Shown one piece after another: positions 25,690 to 34,600 of a stretch of DNA of 64,000 nucleotides. Positions within the stretch are counted from its first letter, which is position 1. Each line of letters begins with the position of its first letter. The position numbers and the translations under genes were made by a program. The notes below the pieces were generated by a model that made no database searches, was not told where the DNA came from, and worked only from the letters and a program-made list of their open reading frames with translations. Origin of the DNA: Kribbella antibiotica (GTDB taxonomy: Bacteria > Actinomycetota > Actinomycetes > Propionibacteriales > Kribbellaceae); assembly GCF_004349055.1 (NCBI RefSeq), contig NZ_SMKX01000003.1:62001-126000 (forward strand), read 5' to 3'.

Positions 25690-26781
25690 GACGTAGCGTT
25701 CGAGGATGCTCGACTCGGCGAGCCGGGACAGGCCCTCGCGGACGGTCCGGGCGCGGTTCTCGCCGACGCCCTCGACGGTCTGCAGGTCGTCGATACTCGC
25801 CGCCAGCAGCTTTTGCAGGTGACCGAAGTGCTCGATCAGACGGTCGATCACGGCACCTGGCAGGCGCGGGACCTTGGCCAGCAGCCGGTATCCGCGTGGG
25901 GTGACAGCCGCATCGAGCTGCTCGGCGCCGCCGAGCTGCAGGGCGCGGGCGACCTGGCCGATGTCGAGCAGGTCGGCCGGGCTGACCGCATCCAGCTCGA
26001 GCAGGACATCCTCCGCACCCTTGGCACGACGACCGCCGGCCGGCGGCAGATAATCCCGTACGACGAGCTCCCGCTCACCGGCGACACCGGCGACGAGCTC
26101 GTTGAGCTGAAGGGTGAGCAGGCGGCCGTCGGTGCCGAGCTCGACCACGTAGCCGTCGATCTCGGTCGCGATCCGGCGCACCATCTCGAGTCGCTGCGCC
26201 ACCGCGGCGACATCGCGAACCGTCACCAGGTCCTCGATCTCCAGCGCGGAGAGCGTGCCGGAGACCTCGTCGAGCCGCAGCTTGTACCGCTCGAGGGTGG
26301 CCAGCGCCTGGTTCGCCCGGGACAGGATCGCTCCGGAATCCTCGAGCACGTAGCGCTGGTCATCGACGTACAGGGCGATGATGTGCATCGACTGCGAGAC
26401 GGAGATGACCGGGAAGCCGGTCTGCCGGGCGACGCGGTCGGCGGTGCGGTGCCGCGTGCCGGTCTCGTCGGTCTGGATGGACGGGTCCGGCATCAGGTGC
26501 ACGGCTGCCCGCATCAGCTTGGTCGCATCGCGGTCGAGGACGATCGCGCCGTCCATCTTGCTGAGTTCGCGCAGACCGGTCGCGGTGAACTCGATGCCGA
26601 TCTCGAAACCACCGGTCGAGATCGAGTCGACGACCTTGTCGTTGCCCAGGACCAGCAGGGCGCCGGTGCGCCCACGCAGGATTCGTTCCAGGCCTTCACG
26701 CAGTTCGGTACCGGGTGCCACCGCCGCGAGGGTCGCGCGCATCCGGGAGCCGGTGCTGTTTTTGTTGGAGTTCGGGGCCAC
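25687..26781 (-). CDS. disA: DNA integrity scanning diadenylate cyclase
   Basis: A 364-residue DisA: an octameric enzyme that makes c-di-AMP from two ATP and scans DNA for branched structures. The DAC domain carries DGA (residues 77-79) and RHRT (110-113). A helical linker is followed by a helix-hairpin-helix (DLQTVEGVGENRARTVREGL) at the C-terminus. I chose GTG 26781, which gives MAPNSNKNSTGS and has TAGACT 8 bases before it; an in-frame GTG at 26808 would add 9 residues. It normally follows radA directly; here a KAS III gene lies between. Confidence 0.95.
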   Translation of the reverse strand: MAPNSNKNSTGSRMRATLAAVAPGTELREGLERILRGRTGALLVLGNDKVVDSISTGGFEIGIEFTATGLRELSKMDGAIVLDRDATKLMRAAVHLMPDPSIQTDETGTRHRTADRVARQTGFPVISVSQSMHIIALYVDDQRYVLEDSGAILSRANQALATLERYKLRLDEVSGTLSALEIEDLVTVRDVAAVAQRLEMVRRIATEIDGYVVELGTDGRLLTLQLNELVAGVAGERELVVRDYLPPAGGRRAKGAEDVLLELDAVSPADLLDIGQVARALQLGGAEQLDAAVTPRGYRLLAKVPRLPGAVIDRLIEHFGHLQKLLAASIDDLQTVEGVGENRARTVREGLSRLAESSILERYV

Positions 26782-26822
26782 GGAAGGTGAGTCTATGCGG
26801 TTGTGCACCGGTCATGGGTGCT

Positions 26823-26853
26823 AAGTCCCTGCGGACGGCTGCTGCAGGGACTT
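26823..26853 (-). terminator. Terminator of the KAS III gene
   Basis: A 10-bp stem, AAGTCCCTGC (26823-26832) with GCAGGGACTT (26844-26853), and an 11-base loop. It lies between the KAS III stop (26962) and the disA start. Confidence 0.65.
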
Positions 26854-26961
26854 CTGATCCGGTGCCACTTGCACCTGCGCGTGCACGCGCTCGTGCATCT
26901 GGACCGTGCAGTTCCGGATCCCCGTGTGAATGCGATCCGGACGCGGGTGACGCCTGCTGTG

Positions 26962-27900
26962 TCAGGGGGTGCGGACGACCTGTCCGGCGTACGAGAGACC
27001 GCCGCCGAATCCGAACAGCAGTACCGGCGCGCCGGATGGAATCTCACGCTTTTCGACCAGCTTCGACCAGGCGATCGGGATGCTCGCGGCCGAGGTGTTC
27101 CCGGACTCGACCACATCTTTGGCGACCACCGCGTTGACCGCGCCGAGGCGCTTGGCCAGCGGCTCGATGATCCGCAGGTTGGCCTGGTGCAGGACGACGC
27201 CGCCGAGCTCCTCGGGCTTCAGCCCGGCCTTCTCGCAGGCCTGCTTCGCGATCTCCGGCAGCTGCGTGGTGGCCCAGCGGAAAACGCTCAACCCGGCCTG
27301 CTGGAACTTCCCGTCCCGGCCCTCGATCCGGACGGCGTCCGACATCTCCGGCACCGAACCCCACACGACCGGCCCGATCTGCGGCTCGTCGCTCGCCACC
27401 AGTACGGCGGCGCCCGCGCCATCGCCGATGAGCACGCAAGTGGTGCGGTCGGTCCAGTCCGTCCAGTCGCTCAGCTTCTCGACGCCGATCACGATCGCCT
27501 TCGTCGCGGCACCGGCCCGGATCGCCTGGTCGGCGGTCGCCAGTGCGTACGCGAACCCCGAGCAGGCGGTGTTGATGTCGATCGCCGCCGGGTGGCCGAG
27601 GCCGAGGCGGTTCGCGACGCGGGCCGCGATGTTCGGTGACCGGTCGATCGCCGTACAGGTGGCGACGACGACGTAGTCGATCTCGCCGGCGTCGATCCCC
27701 GCGTTGGCCAGCGCCTTGTCGGCCGCCCGCCACGCCATCTCGTCCACCGACTCCTCCGGCGCCGCGATCCGGCGCTCCTTGATGCCGACGCGGCTCTGGA
27801 TCCACTCGTCGTTGGTCTCGACCATCGTCGCCAGTTCGGCGTTGGTCAGCACCCGCTCCGGCTGGTAGTGGCCGAGCGCGACAACTTTGGATCCGGTCAT
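26962..27900 (-). CDS. Beta-ketoacyl-ACP synthase III-like protein
   Basis: A 312-residue FabH-type condensing enzyme. The triad is intact: Cys113 (INTACSGFAYAL), His238 (VVLHQANLRI) and Asn268 (ESGNTSAASIP). FabH starts fatty acid chains by joining acyl-CoA to malonyl-ACP. No fab genes adjoin, so it could be the housekeeping enzyme or a paralogue with another acyl substrate. The start ATG 27900 follows GCAGGAG. Its position between radA and disA is unusual. A hairpin separates it from disA and a 94-bp palindromic element separates it from radA, so it is probably its own unit. Confidence 0.9.
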   Translation of the reverse strand: MTGSKVVALGHYQPERVLTNAELATMVETNDEWIQSRVGIKERRIAAPEESVDEMAWRAADKALANAGIDAGEIDYVVVATCTAIDRSPNIAARVANRLGLGHPAAIDINTACSGFAYALATADQAIRAGAATKAIVIGVEKLSDWTDWTDRTTCVLIGDGAGAAVLVASDEPQIGPVVWGSVPEMSDAVRIEGRDGKFQQAGLSVFRWATTQLPEIAKQACEKAGLKPEELGGVVLHQANLRIIEPLAKRLGAVNAVVAKDVVESGNTSAASIPIAWSKLVEKREIPSGAPVLLFGFGGGLSYAGQVVRTP

Positions 27901-28108
27901 CTGATGCTCCTGCAGTCATCCGGCATCCGCCGGGCGGGGCGCGGGCTCGGCACTGAACCCGGCACGTTGTTACCCCAGCGTACGTTCCCGCCGGACCCGG
28001 CGTGCAGCCCGCGTCTCACGCCTGGCTCAAGCCTCGCCAGGCCTGTGGCCAGGAACACAACTCCGCGCCCCGCACATCCCATCCGCCGGAACATTGCCCG
28101 CGCACCGT

Positions 28109-28202
28109 CCCCATTTGATGGGCTGGCCCATCCCGTTGTGGGTTGGCCAACCGCATGCGGCTAGCCCACCCACACTCCGGTGGGTGGGCCCATCAAATGG
28201 GG
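28109..28202. repeat. 94-bp nested palindromic element
   Basis: Perfect 15-base ends, CCCCATTTGATGGGC (28109-28123) and GCCCATCAAATGGGG (28188-28202). Inside are GGTTGGCCAACC (28141-28152), CCGCATGCGG (28151-28160) and a CCCACC/GGTGGG hairpin. It lies in the 347-bp gap between radA and the KAS III gene. It may be the radA terminator or a MITE-like element. The rest of that gap shows nothing clear. Confidence 0.85.
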
Positions 28203-28247
28203 GTTCGTCGAAGACGGCTGACCTGGGCGGTTTGAGCCGTGCGGAGG

Positions 28248-29645
28248 TCAGGCCAGGCCGGCGGCGAGGAGGGCTGCGCGGATGTCGGGGGCGGCGAAGG
28301 TGCGGAGGCCGTATTTGGCTTGGATGTCCATCGGCTTCAGGTCTTTGGTCCGGTTCGGGATGTCGGCGGGGACGATCGCCTTGGTGAAGCCGAGGCGAGC
28401 GGCTTCGGCGAGGCGTTTCTCGAGGCCGCCGACGCGGCGGACCTCGCCGGCCAGACCGACCTCGCCGATCGCGACCAGGCCGGGGTGGATCGGTCTGTCC
28501 ATCTCCGAGGAGGCGACCGCGATGGCGACGGCCAGGTCGGCGACGGGTTCGGTGATCTTCACGCCGCCCACCGTGGCGACGTACACCTCTTTGTCGTGCA
28601 GTTTCAGGCCCGCGCGGTTGCCCAGGACGGCGAGCACCATGGCGACGCGCTGCGATTCGAGACCGGACGTCGTACGGCGGGGTTGGGGTGCTGCGGAGGG
28701 GCCGACCAGGGCCTGGACCTCGGCGAGGAGTGGGCGGCGACCCTCCATCATGACGGTGACGCAGGTGCCGGCGACGGGCTCGGCGTGCTCGGAGACGAAC
28801 AGGCCGGTCGGGTCGGTGACCTCGATGATGCCGGTGTCGACCATGTCGAAACAGCCGACCTCGTCGGACGGGCCGAACCGGTTCTTGGTGGCGCGGACCA
28901 TCCGGAACCCGGAGTGCCGGTCGCCGTCGAACGCGAGCACCACGTCGACCAGGTGCTCGAGCATGCGCGGGCCGGCGATGGCGCCTTCCTTGGTGACGTG
29001 ACCGACCAGCACGACGGCGATGTGCCGTTCCTTCGCCAGTCGCACGAGCGCGCCGGTGACCTCGCGGACCTGGGTGACACCACCGGGCGCACCGTCGACC
29101 TCGGGATGCGCCATCGTCTGCACCGAGTCGATCACCACGAAGGTGGGCTCGACCGAATCGATGTGGGCGACCACCGCGCCGAGGTCGGTCTCGGCCGCCA
29201 GATACAGGTCGTCGACGAGCGCATCAGTCCGGCCCGCGCGCATGCGCACCTGGGCCGCCGACTCCTCGCCCGACACATACAACGTGCGCTGCCCACTGCG
29301 CGCGGACTGCGCCGCGACCTCCAGCAACAGCGTCGACTTGCCCACGCCCGGCTCACCGGCCAGCAGGATGACCGCACCCGGCACCACTCCACCGCCGAGG
29401 ACCCGGTCGAGCTCACCGATCCCGGTCGGCCGCGACTCGGCCTCGACCGCCGACACCTTGCCGATCGGCAGCGCCGGCGACGTCACCGCTCCGGCCGTGA
29501 TCCGGGCCGCCTTCGCTGCCCCGACCTCCTTGACCGTCCCCCAGGCCTGGCACTCACCACACCGGCCGATCCAGCGCACCGAAGTCCACCCGCACTCCGA
29601 ACACGCGAACGCCGATTTCCCCTTCGCCGTAGCCACCTTCGCCAT
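28248..29645 (-). CDS. radA: DNA repair protein RadA (Sms)
   Basis: A 465-residue RadA: a RecA-like helicase acting in branch migration of recombination intermediates. A four-Cys zinc finger (Cys15, 18, 29, 32) is followed by an ATPase with Walker A GEPGVGKSTLL and the RadA signature KNRFG, and a Lon-like C-terminal domain. ATG 29645 (MAKVATAKG) is preferred; a TTG ten codons upstream is possible. TAGGTT (29658 to 29653) ends 7 bases before the ATG, suggesting a leaderless mRNA. Confidence 0.95.
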   Translation of the reverse strand: MAKVATAKGKSAFACSECGWTSVRWIGRCGECQAWGTVKEVGAAKAARITAGAVTSPALPIGKVSAVEAESRPTGIGELDRVLGGGVVPGAVILLAGEPGVGKSTLLLEVAAQSARSGQRTLYVSGEESAAQVRMRAGRTDALVDDLYLAAETDLGAVVAHIDSVEPTFVVIDSVQTMAHPEVDGAPGGVTQVREVTGALVRLAKERHIAVVLVGHVTKEGAIAGPRMLEHLVDVVLAFDGDRHSGFRMVRATKNRFGPSDEVGCFDMVDTGIIEVTDPTGLFVSEHAEPVAGTCVTVMMEGRRPLLAEVQALVGPSAAPQPRRTTSGLESQRVAMVLAVLGNRAGLKLHDKEVYVATVGGVKITEPVADLAVAIAVASSEMDRPIHPGLVAIGEVGLAGEVRRVGGLEKRLAEAARLGFTKAIVPADIPNRTKDLKPMDIQAKYGLRTFAAPDIRAALLAAGLA

Positions 29646-29678
29646 ACCGAGCAACCTATAGCCCGGCTCGGACAAAAC

Positions 29679-30374
29679 TCAGAAGGTCTTGGACCAGAGG
29701 TTGATGGCGTAGTCGACTTCGGTGCCGGTGTGGGAGGCGATGATGCGCTCGGCGTCGGCCGGGGCGAACTCGATCCGGATGACGGCTTCGAGGTCCGCGC
29801 GGGAGTCGAAGCGCCAGCCCATGTCGAGGGGCGTGCGGTTCCAGCCTTGGGCGGCCCAGAAGCGTTCGACCTCGTCGGCCTTCACGGTCGGGTAGCACTC
29901 GCGGAACCAGCGGCCGAAGGTGGAGCGGCTGCCGTCGTTGTCGATGACGAACGCGGTACCGCCGCGGCGCATCACGCGGGCGAGTTCGGCCAGGCCGGGC
30001 TCGCAGCCGGGGCCGAAGAAGTAGGCCCAGCGGGCGTGCATCACATCGACCGACGAGTCCGGCACGGGCAGTCGCTGAGCGGTGCCTTGGCGGACCTCTA
30101 CGTTCGGAAAGTCCTTGGTACGGCGCTGCGCCGCCTCCGCGAGTGCTCCGTGCGGCTCGACCCCGACCACCTTGCGAGCAGTCGCAGCGAAGCGCGGGAG
30201 GTGGAACCCGGTGCCGCAGCCGATGTCGAGCACGTTGGCATCGGCCCAGTCGTGGATCGCCCGCATGGCCGGCTCGATGACGCCGTCCGGGTCGACCGCG
30301 TGGTTCTCGACCTCGTACACCTTCGGGTGGTGCCAGATGTTGGGGCTGGGGATTCCGCCGTCCGCAATGCTCAC
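29679..30374 (-). CDS. Class I SAM-dependent methyltransferase
   Basis: A 231-residue methyltransferase of the Methyltransf_11 type. Motif I is VLDIGCGTGFHLPRF, motif II VVGVEP, and the later motif SVDVMHARWAYFFGPG. Substrate unknown. The start GTG 30374 overlaps the stop of the upstream MFS gene by 4 bp (GTGA), so translation is coupled. The open frame runs 23 codons further upstream inside the MFS gene; I reject that extension. The pair could modify and export a small molecule. Confidence 0.85.
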   Translation of the reverse strand: MSIADGGIPSPNIWHHPKVYEVENHAVDPDGVIEPAMRAIHDWADANVLDIGCGTGFHLPRFAATARKVVGVEPHGALAEAAQRRTKDFPNVEVRQGTAQRLPVPDSSVDVMHARWAYFFGPGCEPGLAELARVMRRGGTAFVIDNDGSRSTFGRWFRECYPTVKADEVERFWAAQGWNRTPLDMGWRFDSRADLEAVIRIEFAPADAERIIASHTGTEVDYAINLWSKTF

Positions 30375-31579
30375 GCAGTAGAGCGTATTGACTGTTTGGT
30401 GGTGGCAGCGAGCAGGGCGACCGGGATCAACAGCAGACCGCACAGTACGGCGAGCCAGTGGAACCCGAACTGAGCCAGCACCGGACCGGCCGCCGTACCG
30501 GAGAGGGACGCCAGCACGCCCATCGTCAGATCGGACAGGCCTTGTGCGGACGTCCGAATGTCCGCAGGGACCGAGCTGGACAGCAGAGTGGATCCAGACA
30601 CCAGACAGGCCGACCAGCCGAGCCCCAGCAGGATCAGCGCCACTGCGGTGAGGCCGTGCGCCTCGTCGGCTGCCAGCGCAGCCACAGTCATCGCTATGGC
30701 GAGTGTGGCGAGGCCGAGACCGATGGTGGGGATGGGACCGAGCCGGTCGGCCAGCCAGCCCATCACCGGAGACAGTGCGAACATCCCGGCCACGTGACCG
30801 CTGATGATGAAGCCGACAATCGTCAGAGAAGCGCCATGGTGCTGCAGGTGGACCGAGGTCATCGACATCACGCCCACCATCACCGCGTGAGCGGTGGCGA
30901 TCGCCAGCAGACCAAGACGAGCGTGGGGGATCGCCATGACGCGGCGGAAGGTCACTGCCAGCGGCTGGCGTTCGACCGACGCAGTCTGCGGGCGAGGCAG
31001 GCGGCGGAGTCCGAACCAGACGGTGACGAGGCTCAGCACCAGTGCGACCACGGAGAACACGTACGGGCCAGCCAGCGGCAGTACGCCGAGTGAGTCGCCG
31101 ACTCTGGCGCCAGCACCGGTCAGATTAGGCCCGATCACGACGCCGATCGTGGTGGCCCAGACGACCAGCGACAGTGCCCGGGCCACATGTGCGGGGTCGG
31201 CCGCGTCAGTAGCGGCGTACCGGGATTGCAGGTTGGCCGCAGTGCCGCTGCCGAAGAGGCAACCAGCCAGGAGCAGCAGTGGGAGTGAGCTGACCTGTGC
31301 GGCGACGATGGTCAGGACAGCGCCCACCGTGCCGATCACATAGCCAACAGTCAGCGCGAACCGGCGCCCGCGTGAGCGGGCGAGCCTGGCCAGCGGTACG
31401 GCGAGAGCCGCGGCCCCGATCGTGGTCGACGTGGCGACCAAGCCGGCCGTCGAGGTGGACCCGGAGATGCGTTCGGCGAGCAGTCCCGCGACGGCGAACC
31501 CACTGGCCATCGCCACCCCGCCGAGCACATTGCTCGCCACTAGCACCCGGACGGTCGTTCGCTGCAGGTCGGCGGTCAC
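30371..31579 (-). CDS. MFS transporter
   Basis: A 402-residue major facilitator with 12 hydrophobic segments. It has the early SGFAVAGLLAERISGSTSTAGLVAT segment (split over helices 1-2) and LARLARSRGRRFALTVGYV as motif A. It resembles actinobacterial MFS_1 exporters. It is the first gene of a two-gene operon with the methyltransferase. Divergent from the hexosaminidase gene, about 90 bp away. Substrate unknown. Confidence 0.85.
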   Translation of the reverse strand: MTADLQRTTVRVLVASNVLGGVAMASGFAVAGLLAERISGSTSTAGLVATSTTIGAAALAVPLARLARSRGRRFALTVGYVIGTVGAVLTIVAAQVSSLPLLLLAGCLFGSGTAANLQSRYAATDAADPAHVARALSLVVWATTIGVVIGPNLTGAGARVGDSLGVLPLAGPYVFSVVALVLSLVTVWFGLRRLPRPQTASVERQPLAVTFRRVMAIPHARLGLLAIATAHAVMVGVMSMTSVHLQHHGASLTIVGFIISGHVAGMFALSPVMGWLADRLGPIPTIGLGLATLAIAMTVAALAADEAHGLTAVALILLGLGWSACLVSGSTLLSSSVPADIRTSAQGLSDLTMGVLASLSGTAAGPVLAQFGFHWLAVLCGLLLIPVALLAATTKQSIRSTA

Positions 31580-31599
31580 CTGGTCACTGTCTCATCTAC

Positions 31600-31629
31600 C
31601 TGACAGATCAGCTGTAACAATTTTAGAAT
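31600..31629 (+). promoter_or_regulatory. Promoter of the hexosaminidase gene
   Basis: CTGACA (31600-31605), an 18-bp spacer and TAGAAT (31624-31629) give a good vegetative promoter, with a leader of about 34 bases before ATG 31670. Confidence 0.55.
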
Positions 31630-31669
31630 AGGGTTGCGTAAATCCCCTGCCTGCTTTTGGAGCCTCCAG

Positions 31670-33094
31670 ATGCCCGACATCGCGATCGTCCCCGCGCCGC
31701 GCGAACTCACCGTGAACGACGCTCGCTGGATCTCCGCGGACCCCGCCGGTGAGGCGATCCGCGACGTGGTCGAGAACCTCGGCGCGACCGAGTACCGGAT
31801 CGACGTGACGCCGGACGGTGCCCGGCTGACGGCCGGTTCCGAGGAAGCGCTGCAGCACGCAGAGACGACGTACGGGCAGTTGCTTGACGCTGTTGAGCCG
31901 GCCGAGGACGGGAAGGTGTCCGTTCCGGCGGTGCACATCGCGGACTCACCGCAGTTCGCGTGGCGCGGCGTGATGCTCGATGTCGCGCGGCACTTCATGC
32001 CGAAGGACTTCGTGCTCAAGGTGCTCGACGTGCTCGCGCTGCACCGGATGAACGTGCTGCACTTCCACCTCACCGACGACCAGGGCTGGCGGGTCGAGAT
32101 CGAGGCCTACCCGAAGCTGACCGAGGTCGGTGCGTGGCGCAACGAGAGCATGGTCGGGAGGATGACTCACGAGCAGTCCGAGTTCACCTACGACGGTAAG
32201 CGGCACGGCGGTTTCTACACCAAGACCGACCTGCGCGAGATCGTCGAATACGCCGCCGAGCGCGGCATCACCGTCGTACCGGAGATCGATCTGCCGGGGC
32301 ACATGCAGGCGGCGATCGCGGCGTACCCGGAGCTGGGGAACTTCCCGCAGCACCAGTTGGGCGTCCGGCAGGAGTGGGGGATCAGCGACGACGTCCTGAA
32401 CGTCAACGACGAGACTGTCGAGTTCGTGCGGACGGTGCTGCGCGAGGTGCTGGACATCTTCCCGAGCCCGTACGTCCACCTCGGTGGCGACGAGTGCCCG
32501 TCGGTGCAGTGGCATCTCGCGGAGAAGGCGCAGAAGCGGCAGGCCGACCTCGGGCTTGAGCACGCCGAGCAGCTACAGGGCTGGTTCACCGCCCAGGTTG
32601 CGATCGTGCTGGAGGAGGCGGGCCGGCGGCTGGTCGGATGGGACGAGATGGTCGACACCGACTGCCCGAAGGACGCCGTCATCATGGCGTGGCGCAGTGC
32701 CGAGCGCGGCGAGATCGCGGTCAAGGCCGGCCATCAGACGGTGATGACGCCGAGCGAGTCGGTCTACTTCGACTACTACCAGGGCGACCCGGCGACGGAG
32801 CCGTTGGCGATCGGCAACTTCATCCCGCTGGAGAAGGTCTACGACTTCGAGGTGATCCCGGCCGGCCTCTCCGACGACGAAGCCGCGCTCATCATCGGCA
32901 CGCAGTGCAACGTCTGGACCGAGTACATGCCGGACGAGCAGCAGGTCGGTTACATGCTGCTCCCGCGGCTCTCTGCCCTCGCCGAGCGTGCCTGGGGTTC
33001 CCCCAAGGTCTCGTACGACGAATTCCTCACACGGCTGCGTCCGCACCTGGCGCGGATCGAGGCTTTAGGTGTGAACTACCGACCGTTGGACTGA
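31670..33094 (+). CDS. Beta-N-acetylhexosaminidase, GH20
   Basis: A 474-residue glycoside hydrolase family 20 enzyme. It has an N-terminal GH20b-like domain (to about residue 90), then the catalytic barrel starting ADSPQFAWRGVMLDVARHFM, with MNVLHFHLTDDQGWR and the catalytic Asp-Glu pair near 274-275 (HLGGDECPS). It removes terminal GlcNAc/GalNAc by substrate-assisted catalysis. No signal peptide, so it is probably cytoplasmic and acts on imported chito-oligomers or recycled cell wall sugars. The start ATG 31670 is 8 bases after TGGAG. Stands alone, with no sugar transporter nearby. Confidence 0.93.
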   Translation: MPDIAIVPAPRELTVNDARWISADPAGEAIRDVVENLGATEYRIDVTPDGARLTAGSEEALQHAETTYGQLLDAVEPAEDGKVSVPAVHIADSPQFAWRGVMLDVARHFMPKDFVLKVLDVLALHRMNVLHFHLTDDQGWRVEIEAYPKLTEVGAWRNESMVGRMTHEQSEFTYDGKRHGGFYTKTDLREIVEYAAERGITVVPEIDLPGHMQAAIAAYPELGNFPQHQLGVRQEWGISDDVLNVNDETVEFVRTVLREVLDIFPSPYVHLGGDECPSVQWHLAEKAQKRQADLGLEHAEQLQGWFTAQVAIVLEEAGRRLVGWDEMVDTDCPKDAVIMAWRSAERGEIAVKAGHQTVMTPSESVYFDYYQGDPATEPLAIGNFIPLEKVYDFEVIPAGLSDDEAALIIGTQCNVWTEYMPDEQQVGYMLLPRLSALAERAWGSPKVSYDEFLTRLRPHLARIEALGVNYRPLD

Positions 33095-33107
33095 TCTTTC
33101 AGTTGCT

Positions 33108-33130
33108 GAGGGGATAACAAAAATCCCCTC
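33108..33130 (+). terminator. Terminator of the hexosaminidase gene
   Basis: GAGGGGAT (33108-33115) and ATCCCCTC (33123-33130), loop AACAAAA; it extends to 11 bp with one G-U pair. No clear U-tract. Confidence 0.7.
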
Positions 33131-33169
33131 GGCACTGTTAGCTGAAGTAGACGGGGAGCGGAGGTGCTC

Positions 33170-34600
33170 ATGACCGCAGTGGGACCACTCGACGCAATGT
33201 TCCTGCTCGGCGAGAGCCGGGAACAGCCGATGCATGTCGGCGGCCTGATGCTGTTCGAGCTGCCGGAAGGCGCTGGGCGGGATCATGTCTTCCCCGAAGG
33301 GACGCGAGATTTCGTGTCCCGGCTGTACCACGACATCCTCGATGCGCCGCAGGTGAATCCGGTCTTCTCGCAGCGGGTTCGGAACCGGGCGCTCGACCTC
33401 GGCTACTGGTCCTGGGAGCAGGACGACGCCATCGATCTGGAGTACCACGTCCGGCTGTCCGGACTGGCGCGGCCGGGGCGGTACCGGGAGCTGTTCGAGC
33501 TCACCAGTCGGCTGCATGGGACGTTGCTGGACCGGCATCGGCCGCTGTGGGAGATCCACCTGATCGAGGGGGTGGAAGGGCGCCGGTTCGGCGTCTACAG
33601 CAAGATCCACCACTCGATGATCGATGGCGTGACCGCGCTGAAGTGGATGCAGGACACACTCACCACAGATCCGACGAAGACAGGTATGCCGGCGACCTAT
33701 GCCCTGCCGGCCAAGTCCTCTTCAGGTGTCGCTCCGGGACTACCGACCGCATCCGAACTGCTCACAGCTCTCGGCCGTACGCCGGGCCGCGCGGCGAGCG
33801 CGGTCGGCGGCACCGCCCGGATGCTCGCGGACATCGCAGGGCTGACCCCGGTGGGGCTGAAGAGTTTGGTGAACGAGCATTCCGCCGTGGCGTTTCAGGC
33901 GCCGCGGACGATCTTCAACCAATCGATCACCGGGGCTCGCAGGTTCGCAGCGCAGTCGTGGCCGATCGAGCGGCTGGAGAAGGTGCGGGCGATCACCGGC
34001 GCGACACTGAACGACGTACTGCTCGCGATGTGTTCCGGTGCCCTGCGCAACTATCTGCTCGAGCAGAACGCCTTACCTGACAAGCCTTTGACGGCGATGG
34101 TCCCGGTGTCATTGCGAGGTAAGGACGATGCGCCCGGCGGCGGCAACGCGTTGTCCACGTTGATCGCGGACCTCGCGACCGACGAGGCCGACCCCGAGCG
34201 GCGGATCAAGCGGATCACCGCATCAACGACGTACAGCAAGGGTGTGTTGTCCGGGCTCAGCCCGTTGCAGAACCTGATGGTCGGAGCACTCGGCTTCGCC
34301 GTCGCCGGCCCGTCCGCGGTGCTACCAGGTGTCGCCGGGCTCACCAATCCGCCGTACAACCTGGTCATTTCGAACGTGCCTGGCCCGGCCGAGAGCCCGC
34401 TGTACTGGAACCGATCCCGCCTGCTCGGCATGTATCCGGCGAGCATCGTGATGAACGGGCAGGCGCTCAACATCAGCGTCACCAGCTACGACCATCAACT
34501 GCACTTCGGCCTCGTGGGCTGCCGCCGGACCGTCCCTCATCTGCAGCGGCTGCTCACCCACCTCGAGACTTCCCTGTCCGAGCTGGAGAACATCCATTAA
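33170..34600 (+). CDS. Wax ester synthase/diacylglycerol acyltransferase
   Basis: A 476-residue WS/DGAT enzyme that makes triacylglycerol or wax ester storage lipid from acyl-CoA. It has the N-terminal PLDAMFLLGESREQPMHVGG block and the catalytic HHxxxDG at residues 147-153 (HHSMIDG). Also present is the C-terminal NLVISNVPGPAESPLYWN block. ATG 33170 is 5 bases after GGAGG; a GTG two codons earlier is too close. The stop overlaps that of the convergent regulator gene by 4 bp. Confidence 0.93.
   Translation: MTAVGPLDAMFLLGESREQPMHVGGLMLFELPEGAGRDHVFPEGTRDFVSRLYHDILDAPQVNPVFSQRVRNRALDLGYWSWEQDDAIDLEYHVRLSGLARPGRYRELFELTSRLHGTLLDRHRPLWEIHLIEGVEGRRFGVYSKIHHSMIDGVTALKWMQDTLTTDPTKTGMPATYALPAKSSSGVAPGLPTASELLTALGRTPGRAASAVGGTARMLADIAGLTPVGLKSLVNEHSAVAFQAPRTIFNQSITGARRFAAQSWPIERLEKVRAITGATLNDVLLAMCSGALRNYLLEQNALPDKPLTAMVPVSLRGKDDAPGGGNALSTLIADLATDEADPERRIKRITASTTYSKGVLSGLSPLQNLMVGALGFAVAGPSAVLPGVAGLTNPPYNLVISNVPGPAESPLYWNRSRLLGMYPASIVMNGQALNISVTSYDHQLHFGLVGCRRTVPHLQRLLTHLETSLSELENIH

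Noticed and set aside
28109-28202. Insertion sequence
   Set aside because: Only terminal arms and palindromes; no transposase gene or clear target duplication.
28239-30473. 744-residue plus-strand frame across radA and the methyltransferase gene
   Set aside because: Antisense to two well-supported genes; no start signal.
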